Below the pieces are notes generated by a model. That model did no database searches. It saw only the letters and a list, made by a program, of their open reading frames with translations, and had not been told where the DNA came from. A DNA stretch of 64,000 nucleotides, from contig OX637361.1 of assembly GCA_951799405.1 (NCBI GenBank), forward strand, positions 7,277,156 to 7,341,155, in the 5' to 3' direction. Within the stretch, counting starts at the first letter, position 1, and every line of letters begins with the position of its first letter. The position numbers were made by a program, and so were the translations under genes. This DNA is from Agapetus fuscipes (Eukaryota > Arthropoda > Insecta > Trichoptera > Glossosomatidae). Below are positions 55,294 through 64,000 of the stretch, in pieces.

Positions 55294-58200
55294 ATGGCTG
55301 AAATACTCGATGGCAAGAAGTTATCCACGCAGTTGAATGATGAACTGAAGGCTGAGATTGTTGAATGGATAGCCAATAACCACAGGAGGCCTCAGCTGAC
55401 CTGTGTATTGGTTGGGAATGACCCTGCAAGTGCTAAATATGTAGAAAATAAAATGAAAGCAGCCAAAGTCGTTGGTGGGTCAAATTTTTGGCAATCTTTG
55501 TGTACCAAATTGGAGTTGACCAATCTCTCTCTATTTGAAAATATTGGTCTTATTTGAAAGTATTCAATGAAAGCTTGGTGTTTCAAAAATGTAAAAAAAT
55601 CCTGTGTTTATTTTCATTGAAGTAGCGTGCCTGCAGTGGGCTGGTCACAGAATGGATGATGCAAACCCCATTAAGCACCTAACACTCTCAGCACCACACG
55701 ACTGAAAGAGACAAAAAATGCAAATATGCGATGATGGACGGTGTCAATGCAGATGCAGTCAAAGCAGACATACGTAGCTGGAGAACAATCCAAGGTCCAC
55801 TTTGGGCAATCGAGCTTATGATGATCTAATCTAATCTAAGTTGCGAAGATATGTAACATTGGGGATTCACATTACATGCATTCTCACAAGCAGACACATA
55901 CAAGTTTGCGCTTACTCATGCTGCATGTGTACATACAAAATTAACCAAACCTCACAACATAAACTTTAAAAATGTAATTTGTTGTGTATGTTCCTTGACT
56001 TAAAGGTTGGTATGCGGCTGACCACCCATGCTGTAAAAATCGTTCACTTTTGCCAATGTCACCTTGGTTTCAGGGAAGGACGGCAAGAGTTGCAGGGTGT
56101 ACGTCCATTTGAGATTTGGTTTTTATGTTGTAGGTTCACGTGCGGCATTAGTGCAAGCGCGAACTTGTACATGTCTGGCTGTGAAAATGCATGTTATGTG
56201 AATCTCTGATGCAGTAGCGGCTCTAACTAAAATCCGAGAGAGGGGATGACTTTGGATGATAGTTTGATGACCACCCTATAGCACCCCACGCAGCACACAT
56301 TAACCAATTTTTATGTAAAACTGTGAGCCAAGCCCTTGTTTCATAAATTTTATTTTATTGTGGAAGTTTTTATAATTTGAATTTGAATGTAGGTATTTAC
56401 TTTTTATTTTGTATTTTTAAAAAATACGTAAAAGTTGAAAATGTGTAGGCGAGTTTGCAATTAGTAGATTTTTTGATGTTGAATTGTTGTAAGTAAGACG
56501 ATAATTAGGTTGAAAAAAGCAAATACAATAATCAAGTACTTACTTACTTGAAATCCGAATATCCATGGCCACACTTGGTTATCACCAAAAAGAGCATAGT
56601 CAACCAAAAGATAGTATATATAATTTATCATTAAACCATGCGAATCCACCCACTTTTTAAGGCCACAACTTTATTGTACAAAACAAGCAAGAAAACTTTG
56701 CAAACAAATGTAAACTTTCCACGATATGTTTTCGATTTGGGGAAGCACTGCTGCTATTTACATCTCCCCACAGCAAAAAATGCGCTAGCACTAACTTGTA
56801 ACAGTAAAACAATATTGTATTTGTGTGATATTATGATGGCAGCTCCTTGTCAAATACTGGGCCGAGGAATTTACGTAAATAATAAGTTCATTCATTCAGT
56901 TATAATATCATCATGTTCATATTTTGTTTTAAACGCGTCATATTATTGTTGATGTACCATAGGTGACCGCCCGAAAAGTCCTTACAGACGTACAATGGAA
57001 AACCAATACACAAAGGCGCCAAAAGCTTCTGTATTGAACATGCGTCGTACTTACAGAGACTCATGTACACACACACGCGCAACTATCGCGGGGATCCGAA
57101 TAAAAGTCCTGCCTCACCCGAACCAGCCCGACATAATGACTTCGCTTGCGTCCGCGCAGGGAACGAGGGACGAGGAAACGATGGAGAGTGGATCATATTT
57201 CAATCTGAGCGAATGTACACAATACACATGTACCTTACGTTTTAACAATTTTTTATTTTTTTTATCAACAAAAACCTTCGTGTGACTCACTGCGTCCGTT
57301 CTATTATGAAATATTTAAACATCTTCGGTCAGTAAAATAGTTTGAAAAATATACTTCGTTTACACTATTATTTACAGATTTCTCAGTTTTTACTTTTCAT
57401 ACAATTTTATGTTTCCAATTTCATTCATAGGGATGTTCCCCACTGTCCCCAAATGAAGAGCCGCCACTGCTCCGATGTAACATATCTTTGCAACTTAGAT
57501 TAGATTAGATTAGCAGTCATTCCCTGAAACCAGGGTGGCATCGACAAAAGTAGACCATGCTTTTACAGCATGGAGGGTCAGCCTCATACCAACTTATTAG
57601 TCAAGGAACTACCTTACTTACTGCACAACAATAGTTAAGGATACATGAAGTAAAATAATATTTTTAAATAACCATTTTAAAGTTATATTTTCATGGTTAG
57701 GGTTAAATGAATGGGGTGAGCCTTTCACACGTTTTGAATATTTTTTTGTTGGCGTTTAATTGCAGGACTCGACAGTGTAACTTTAAATCTGAGTGAGAGT
57801 ATAACACAAGAGGAACTGTTGAAGAAAATCAATGCACTGAATGATGACCCCAATGTGGATGGAGTCTTGGTGCAGCTGCCTCTGCCTGAGGGCATTGATG
57901 AGAGAACTGTCTGCAATGCCGTCTCACCCAATAAAGATGTGGATGGTTTCCATATTGAGAATGTGGGGAAGTTCTGCTTGGACATGGACGCGTTCTTCCC
58001 TTGCACTCCGTTAGGGATAAGGGAGATTATTAAAAGGTATTCTAGAATAATTAGACAATACTTTTAGTGCCGTTTTGTGAGTTCATTGCAAGGGCACTGC
58101 ATGAAATACAGAATAAAGTACAAGTTTATCATAACTAATAAATAAATGCTAAATCATCATATTTTCTTATTTACATAAGTCATTCTTGATTACCTGCGGG

Positions 58201-60007
58201 ATAGCGAAAAGAATAGAAATTTTCTAAATTCTTTTAAAAAAATCTTTAAGCCACATAAGTTAGTAACACACTTCACACAGAATGACTTCTGCTCTGTTTA
58301 TCTATGGTTTTGGTTGCAAAATGCATGAGATTGCAGGACAAACCATGGGAAAACTAACATACATCGTCGTACATTACTACATTTCTGATCAGGCACCAGA
58401 CTATGCCGTGTGAAAAAGACATTTTAAGATTAAAATCTCTTTCCAATGATATTCAGGTAAAAAATGTACAAAAACATATTTTCCTTGTGTGATGTTTGTA
58501 CTCTTTTTTAGACATAACATAAAGACATTCGGGAAGAATGTTGTTGTCGTTGGTCGATCCAAGAATGTGGGGATGCCCATGGCAATGCTGCTCCACACAG
58601 ACGAGCGCCATGACTCTAAGATGGGCATGGATGCCACAGTCACTATCTGTCACCGCTACACTCCTCCTGAGCAACTTAGCCTACACTGCAGAAATGCTGA
58701 CATCATTGTTGCTGCTGCAGGTACCATTATTATGTCTCTTCAATTTAATCCTGGGCTGGAAGTCTCATCACCATGGTAATTCTTACCTACCAAATATCGG
58801 TAATATTTGTATGAAGATCTGTCAATCTAAGGTGGCCGCAAGTGAACAGCTGATTAGCCTATATGCAAATATTACCGATATTCGGTAGGTAAGAATTACT
58901 GTGGGGATGAGACTTCCTGCCCAGGAATGTGATAGATGGATGGTGTCAACGCAGATGCAGGCAATGGACAGGCAAGAGTGGAGAAGAATCCTGGATTCAC
59001 CCACGGCTGTCAAGCTCATGATGATAAGTGTACTGGAAGGGCCATCTTAGAGAGTGATTTTTAACTTTTGGCTCACAAATACTGTATGAAACTTTGTATC
59101 TCATCTGGGGATAGGAACATGAGTACTAATTTGCGAAATAATCTTTATTTTCTTGTATAACATGTTCTATCTAGATAGAAGTCTGAAATGATAACCATTA
59201 GACTACAGATCACACATGTTTTTTTTTGGGATTATAAACATTTTTTATAGAATCAAAAAAACAAATTTCATGAACCATTTTGTAGAGAAAAATGAGTTTC
59301 TCAATGTTTCATCAAAGTCGATCCAAAGTCATCCTGAGATGTTTCTCTTCTTTGTTGATTAATTCTACACAAAATGTCTAACAAACATAATTCTACATTG
59401 ACTTCAGCATTTTTTCTCTTGTGTATAAATCCCTAAATTATGGCAACTTGGTACAGTCCACATCTTGGTCTTGAACACAGACCTTCTCTTTGTTAATGAA
59501 ACCCTGCATCAGATCCTGAATAAACTGTGATGTTTGTTAATTGAAATATGAGATGATTTTTGTTTATGTTTAGGAGTACCTCAGCTCATCAAGGCCAGCA
59601 TGATCAAGCCTGGTGCTACGGTCATTGATGTTGGGTTAAGCAGAATCAAGTGTCCCGATACAGGAAATAATAAATTAGTGGGAGATGTTGACTTTGCAGG
59701 TAAATTTTCCTCCCATTTTATATGTGTCCAGTTCATTGTTGTTTTCTTATTTAAATACTTTTTTTTTCAAAAATGTTTATTAAATTGCACATGTCATTTC
59801 TACATTTGATTATATATTAAAGAATAATAAACCAAATGAATAGGAGTTACTTATATGAATTTTAAAAAAACGATGGTGTTTTGTTTTCCAGAAGTTTCCA
59901 AAGTTGCAGGAGCCATAACACCAGTTCCGGGGGGAGTGGGACCAATGACAGTAGCCATGCTCATGAGGAACACCTTCAAGGCTGCCAAACTACTCGCCAA
60001 GGCTTAA
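55294..60007 (+). CDS. Nmdmc: Bifunctional methylenetetrahydrofolate dehydrogenase/cyclohydrolase, mitochondrial type (5 coding exons)
   Basis: Converts 5,10-methylene-THF to 10-formyl-THF by dehydrogenase and cyclohydrolase steps in mitochondrial one-carbon metabolism. Exons: 55294-55474, 57766-58036, 58512-58720, 59574-59699, 59892-60007; all introns are GT-AG and phases match, giving 903 nt and 300 residues. Visible motifs: active-site Y49-xxx-K53 in [18 protein letters not shown] (92-101, Gln97); PNKDVDGFH (115-123, Asp120); Rossmann GRSKNVGMP (165-173), the form usual in NAD-dependent MTHFD2 rather than GRSK-VG-P of cytosolic MTHFD1; PGGVGPMT (275-282). There is no formyl-THF synthetase domain. 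The ATG lies three bases after a good acceptor (TGTTTTTACAG), so an upstream exon, perhaps with the transit peptide, is likely but was not found. Introns 1 and 3 are filled with transposon insertions. Confidence 0.95.
55630..55825 (+). pseudogene. LINE ORF C-terminal fragment in NMDMC intron 1
   Basis: Reads [17 protein letters not shown] and, after a break, [19 protein letters not shown] and AIELMMI, resembling LINE C-terminal -WAGH--RMDD- and -W-DGV--D- blocks. The same family recurs at 58926. Confidence 0.5.
55826..55955 (-). repeat. tail repeat, 3' half
   Basis: From TCTAATCTAATCTAAGTTGC to CCAAACCTCACAACATAAAC, lying head to head with the next copy. Confidence 0.75.
55966..57515 (+). 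mobile_element. LINE 3' UTR and tail repeat, split by a hAT element
   Basis: Starts in the LINE 3' UTR (AAATGTAATTTGTTGTGTATG), continues as tail repeat to ...GTGAATCTCTGATG, is interrupted by 56212-57469 and resumes CTCCGATGTAACATATCTTT to GATTAGATTAGATTAG. Confidence 0.82.
56212..57469. mobile_element. hAT-like non-autonomous element in NMDMC intron 1
   Basis: 1258 bp with short inverted ends CAGTAGCGGCTC and GAGCCGCCACTG, flanked by 8-bp duplications CTCTGATG and CTCCGATG (one mismatch), which is the hAT length. No transposase was recognised. Open frames of 104 and 96 codons inside have no known motif. The GC-rich part at 56950-57200 could be captured host sequence. Confidence 0.8.
57515..57609 (-). 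repeat. tail repeat, 5' part
   Basis: TTCCCTGAAACCAGGGTGGC to ACTTATTAGTCAAGGAAC; this variant carries the ACCAGGGTGG sequence also seen at 30575. Confidence 0.7.
58750..58925. mobile_element. MITE-A in NMDMC intron 3
   Basis: Complete copy: CCTGGGCTGGAAGTCTCATC at the left and GATGAGACTTCCTGCCCAGG at the right, with AAT on both sides (58747-58749, 58926-58928), a likely 3-bp duplication. Confidence 0.78.
58926..59025 (+). pseudogene. LINE C-terminal fragment in NMDMC intron 3
   Basis: GATGGTGTCAACGCAGATGC with AGGCAATGGACAGGCAAGAG and GTCAAGCTCATGATGATAAG parallels 55740-55830 (DGVNADA ... AIELMMI). Confidence 0.45.
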
Positions 60008-60948
60008 AATTGCCGTAAAATTAGCTGAAATTTTCCTTATTCTTAGTATTGCTATAAGAGACTCTTCCAGTGGTCGACATTGACCACCATGTTATTTTTT
60101 TTAATTAAATGTATGAGTTAAGGTACTAAAATTACCTTTTTCTAACACCACATTCACAAGGTAAAGTGAATTAGTAAGTGGGTGTATGTGTGCGTCATGT
60201 TTCTGCTTATGCACACTTGCCAAAGGTTGCATGAGCAGGTGAGTGTGTTGCATTGTCATGTAAAAAGACCCGAAACTAGCCAAGGCATTCAAGCATAGTA
60301 TGGGACAAACTTGTCAGCCAGACCTGTCAAAACACAGACTTGTCAAGCACCAGAACATTAATAATCATGTAAAATTCTTTATCTTCTTTATTTTTCCATC
60401 TTGTTTTTCGACACTCAATAATTATGCATGCTATGATGTCTCATAGTAATACATTTTCTTTTTTTTATGTCAAATTTATCGACAAAAACAAAAAAAGTGT
60501 GTGCACATTATTTCCGCGCATGAATGCGGCTTAGTAATGCCAACATTGAGAAGAAAAATTCTAGCTTTTCTCATAAACTTGTTTACAATGTCGTCAATGT
60601 AGTTTTACATTGGGAGCATTTTGATTCTCTTTCTAACTAAGGACAATTTTTGTTTGGATAGGTTGAAACTGATCCACTTACGAGTATATGATACTTCAAT
60701 GGAAGCACACACACCCACCTACTGTTGGTTGCACTTTCACTTGACCCGTCTGAATGAGGCATTACTTCTAGTATTATGACTTTTTTTGTTTTTATGTTAT
60801 TTTTATTGACACTGTATTAGCTCAGTATAAAAATGAAGCCCTCCAGTAAGATAGTGATCACCTATTTACTTCATAAATGAAACATTTTGTACAAGTATCG
60901 AGGTGTAAATGATCCTATGTATTTAATAATATTATTGTTAATTTAGAA

Positions 60949-60954
60949 AATAAA
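60949..60954 (+). terminator. Poly(A) signal of NMDMC
   Basis: AATAAA followed by a T-rich stretch, 942 nt after the stop codon. It would give a ~960-nt 3' UTR. No better signal was seen nearer the stop. Confidence 0.55.
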
Positions 60955-60959
60955 TCTTT

Positions 60960-61486
60960 TTTTCAAAATGTTTGGTTTCCTTACAACATGGTGTTGTTTA
61001 CATAAGGATTACATTTTATGAATTATTCATAACTTATGAGTACTTAAAGTAAGAAAAAATAAGGGAAAAATAAGACAGCATGAGCTAATAATTTCTGTAA
61101 GTCCGTAACTAGACGCCAATAAAAGGAGGAAACGTTTAGTGTGAGAAAGTAAATAAGTTAATGGTTTGCATTAAAAGCAATGATTAAAAAACTAAACAAG
61201 AAATATTTGATTAAATTGAGATAACTACACACATTTAACACAAACAAAAAAAAATTACGTCTTATGGCTGGAATGGCAAAGGCTAACAATATTTTCTTAT
61301 TGGTTTCTAAAATCTAGTCACATAGACATATGTGACCTTTACCTGCCGAGAAAAAGTCGAGATTTTATTTGTACCAAGAGGTAGGCACAATCGACAAATA
61401 CTATTTATTGTAAGAGATTCGAAACAATGATTTGCATCTTTGAAATGTCATCACAAGGTCACCGGTCCTGTCAACTGTCATTCCGA
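60960..61486. other. AT-rich intergenic sequence, nothing recognised
   Basis: No coding or repeat signal was recognised. Confidence 0.35.
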
Positions 61487-61494
61487 TTTCAGGC

Positions 61495-61999
61495 TAGGGA
61501 TGGGCAACTGGAAAAATATATCGAATCGATATTTTTTAACTTTATCGAAATTAATCGAGGAAAAAATATCAATATTTTGATATATTTATTGTAAAAAAAT
61601 ATCGAAATTAAAAATATATATATATCGGTCGCCGACAAGTAACGTCTCACAATTTCGAAATTTTTGGCCAAAAAATCTGTTGACAGGAAGGGGGAGGGGG
61701 AGGGTGGAAGCACGAACATTTTCAAAAACGTTTATCTGAAAAACACCGTTGACGGAAAAGGGGCGGGAGACTTGCGATTTGTAGCTTTTTGAAAAATGTA
61801 GCTTCAAAACACAACCACCTATAAAGTGTGGTGGGCAAATCGCTTTTGCAAAGAAAATATCGTTTTTGATACGATTTTGATATTTGAAAAAAAATATCGA
61901 TGAGGTAATCGATATTTTTCTAATATCAAGAATATCGATATTTATAAAAAAAAAAAATATCGGTACTTTTGAAATATCGATATATTTCGCCCATCCCTA
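61495..61999. mobile_element. hAT-like non-autonomous element rich in ATATCGAT words
   Basis: 505 bp with inverted ends TAGGGATGGGC and GCCCATCCCTA, flanked by TTTCAGGC (61487-61494) and TTTCATGC (62000-62007), an 8-bp duplication with one mismatch. ATATCGAT and AAAAATATCGA words crowd both halves and pair across the element. The middle has GGGGGAGGGGGAGGG and two related ATCTGAAAAACACCGTTGAC-type stretches. Confidence 0.75.
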
Positions 62000-62504
62000 T
62001 TTCATGCTGTCACTTTTTGACAGCAAGGTATTTTAGGGTAAATTTTGTAAAAATAATCATTTTAAAAATTAATTAGAACCATACCAACCAACCAACCAAT
62101 ATCACTTTAAAAATAACATTTTATAAGTGAAATATTCATTAGGAAACTGATTTCTTTAGACAAAAATAAGAATGGCATCCTATAGGTATAAAATTCAGTA
62201 TATAAGTACTTACTTGGTACTTACTTACTCCTCGATTTAAAATAATTCATTTCTAAAATCCAGTTTCCTGCTTCATTGTGGAAGTATTTTTTTTTAAATT
62301 TCAAAAGTAAAGTATCATTGTTTTTTAGAATACGAAAATCTAGCACTAAAAAGCTCAATTCAAAATTATTTTATCAATAGTAAAGATCTTCCAGCAAAAT
62401 TACTTCATATTTTCTTTTGACCGTGGTGTGAACTTTTTGTTTTGAGTAATTTAAATTAAATTAAATTATAATTAATTTAAATTATAGATTTTATACATTT
62501 TAAA

Positions 62505-62651
62505 ATGATTTCGAAACGAGCCCAAGTTGTAGGTGCTATTGGAATAACCGTGCTTACATTTCATTTTGGATTCCATTTTACAAAACCATTAATTTTGCCC
62601 CAAAAACCAAAAGAATTAGAACCACCTCAAGCACCCAAATACCTTGATTAA
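62505..62651 (+). CDS. 48-residue putative membrane microprotein, single exon
   Basis: From ATG 62505 the peptide is MISKRAQVVGAIGITVLTFH, then FGFHFTKPLILPQKPKELE and PPQAPKYLD. It has a basic start, one hydrophobic segment (residues 8-24) and a charged, proline-rich C-terminus, the layout of small single-pass mitochondrial or ER membrane microproteins. I do not recognise the family. An AATAAA lies 20 bp after the stop (62671-62676), so it appears to be its own transcription unit ending ~135 bp before the GRHPR start. The start was chosen because it is the first ATG after in-frame stops. It could be the last exon of a longer gene, but no acceptor is obvious. Confidence 0.55.
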   Translation: MISKRAQVVGAIGITVLTFHFGFHFTKPLILPQKPKELEPPQAPKYLD

Positions 62652-62670
62652 TTATCCCATAGAATTAGTA

Positions 62671-62676
62671 AATAAA
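62671..62676 (+). terminator. Poly(A) signal of the microprotein gene
   Basis: AATAAA 20 bp after the stop codon of the 48-codon ORF. Confidence 0.45.
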
Positions 62677-62810
62677 TCATGCTAGAAAAAGTATTAACTA
62701 CTGATTTAATTAAATTAAAATAGAGCTAGGTAGGTATCATTGACAGTACAATATTTTCAGCTTGATTTTCAAATAATATAAAATATTTCACTAAAAAAAA
62801 TCATTTTATA

Positions 62811-64000
62811 ATGTTTTCATATCAAATAAAACAGAAGAGTTTGTTAAATTATTACACGAATTACAGTAAAATAATACCTTTTCAAAGTTTGCTCTTTTCA
62901 ACGATGGAGAAACCAAAGATTTTAGTGACAAGATCAGATGTACCAACTGTTGCTCTGGATCTGTTAAAAGACAGGTAATCAATAATAATGATTTTTAAAA
63001 TAAATAAAAACTAGGTGCCTTAACAAACAACCTATTACTAAAATATTGTATGAAAACTAAATAACTCTCTAGGAGTATGGCGTACATCCCATACATTTTT
63101 TTTATTTACGCGGTCAAGGTGAGATTTACGCAATGCCTTATACTCGGGGTACAGTTGATAGAATACATGCATTCAGAAGTGAAGATCTTGAGCTTAATTC
63201 TTCAAAGAACCAGATTTTCCATGTGTTTATTTCCAATCTAACTTATACCACTAGTAGAGTATACTCGGCCTTTACAAAAAATGAGAGCCTATTCCTTTGT
63301 GAGATGGAAAACTCTCACGACGAGTTGCTGTTGTTAAAAATACAGAAGCAAAAAGTAGTTAACTAAGATGCATTATCACTGGAGTTTCTGTCCAGGATCT
63401 GTTACCATGCTCTATGAGAGCTGGAGCTTCGAAGAAGAAGCCCATTGCAGATATGGGCCAAACGTCCGGAAGCTCCAGCTCCAATAGGCCACGGCAACAG
63501 ATGTGTCAACTATCGGCCATGAAAGCTTGTTATGATGCATTGTGTCAATCATCAAAAAATGACAGACTCTTGCAAGGCAAACAAAATATCTTTTATGTTT
63601 ATAAATGTGTTTATAAATGTCTTTTATGCTTTTAGATATGACTTAACAGTATGGACCAAAGAAAACCCAGCTCCCAGAGATTTCATCATGAGCAACATTC
63701 ACGGAAAGAGTGCTCTCTACTGCTTCCTCACGGATAAAGTTGACTCGCAACTCCTGGACGCTGCTGGACCTAGCTTAAAAGTTGTGTCAACATTCTCTGT
63801 TGGTTATGATCACATAGATGTCAATGAATGCAAGAAGAGGAATGTCCGATTGGGATATACTCCAGATGTCCTGACAGAAGCCACAGCTGAATTAACGGTG
63901 AGTAATCTTTCTTTGTATCTGGATCATATTTTCCCGGATTAGTTGTTCCAGCTAATAATACAGGGCAAGATTGAAGGTCAACGAGGAGTGGGCGGAATGC
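62811..64000 (+). CDS. GRHPR: Glyoxylate reductase/hydroxypyruvate reductase, exons 1-2 (3'-partial)
   Basis: NAD(P)H-dependent D-2-hydroxyacid dehydrogenase that reduces glyoxylate and hydroxypyruvate. Exon 1 is 62811-62974 (donor AG|GTAATC) and exon 2 is 63636-63897 (acceptor CTTTTAG, donor ACG|GTGAGT); phases match and 142 residues are covered. Family features: KPKILVTRSDVP at the domain start, DLTVWTKENPAPRD, STFSVGYDHIDV and KKRNVRLGYTPDVLTEATAE, the N-terminal catalytic domain with the TPDVLT substrate loop. The NAD-binding Rossmann motif and catalytic Arg/Glu/His lie beyond the window. Residues 1-31 before the internal Met32 are rich in Ser, Tyr, Lys and hydrophobics with no acids, so the long form may be targeted to mitochondria and the Met32 form cytosolic. 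Confidence 0.92.
63150..63320 (+). repeat. SINE-2 relic in GRHPR intron 1
   Basis: GATAGAATACATGCATTC, GTGTTTATTTCCAATCTAA, TATACTCGGCCTTTACAAAA and AATGAGAGCC follow SINE-2 order with heavy decay. Confidence 0.5.
63941..64000 (+). pseudogene. LINE ORF C-terminal fragment in GRHPR intron 2
   Basis: Reads LFQLIIQGKIEGQRGVGGM and continues past the window. It matches the LIIQGKIE--R--GR block at 39146, identifying the RTE-type LINE. Confidence 0.6.

Noticed and set aside
55252..55557. Single-exon 101-residue protein extending through 55557
   Set aside because: The frame after 55474 is read-through into intron 1; the donor G|GTGGGT and matching phase with 57766 give the known family sequence.
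56638..56952. 104-codon gene in NMDMC intron 1
   Set aside because: It lies inside the hAT-like element, has no recognisable motif, and has composition like non-coding AT-rich DNA.
63133..63366. Additional exon in GRHPR intron 1
   Set aside because: The frame overlaps a SINE-2 relic, and exons 1 and 2 join in phase with correct family sequence without it.

Overview
This window looks like an AT-rich insect nuclear genome, most probably Lepidoptera. The reasons are three spliced eukaryotic genes with GT-AG introns, frequent GTAGGTAC/ACTCGTA-type words common in moth and butterfly intergenic DNA, tRNA-derived SINEs and insect-type LINEs. Only the class assignment is inferred; no species can be named.

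Genes sit at the two ends. At the left edge on the minus strand is a single exon (1389-1514) encoding the start of an SH2D4-like SH2-domain adaptor. The right 9 kb carries, on the plus strand, a complete five-exon mitochondrial-type methylenetetrahydrofolate dehydrogenase/cyclohydrolase (NMDMC/MTHFD2, 55294-60007), a 48-residue probable membrane microprotein (62505-62651), and the first two exons of a glyoxylate/hydroxypyruvate reductase (GRHPR, 62811-63897) that runs off the window. The two enzymes belong to mitochondrial one-carbon and glyoxylate/hydroxypyruvate metabolism, but nothing here shows they are co-regulated.

The roughly 53 kb between is almost entirely mobile DNA. The main players are: (i) a non-LTR retrotransposon with endonuclease and reverse transcriptase (4363-7422), and about 28 copies of a ~240-bp repeat ('tail repeat') that is also the 3' UTR end of related LINE copies; (ii) three tRNA-derived SINE families, called SINE-1, SINE-2 and SINE-3 here, including dimers and one chimera; (iii) palindromic Penelope-like terminal structures, one of which (25879-26105) folds as a hammerhead ribozyme with an intact core on both strands; (iv) a pair of near-identical 1.68-kb PIF/Harbinger-like elements with TWA target duplications (11712-13394, 34432-36111); (v) two hAT-like non-autonomous elements with 8-bp duplications (56212-57469, 61495-61999); (vi) two solo LTRs with 4-bp duplications (33527-33968, 42182-42778); (vii) a Jockey/CR1-like LINE with a 42-nt poly(A) (40374-41548); (viii) a 91-bp minisatellite of 13 units interrupted by a retroposed tail repeat (48824-50253). 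Many elements are nested, so relative insertion order can be read directly.

The family names SINE-1/2/3, tail repeat and MITE-A to E are labels made for this report. All repeat boundaries were set by eye from shared sequence and duplications, and unless a duplication is quoted they are accurate only to about 10 bases.
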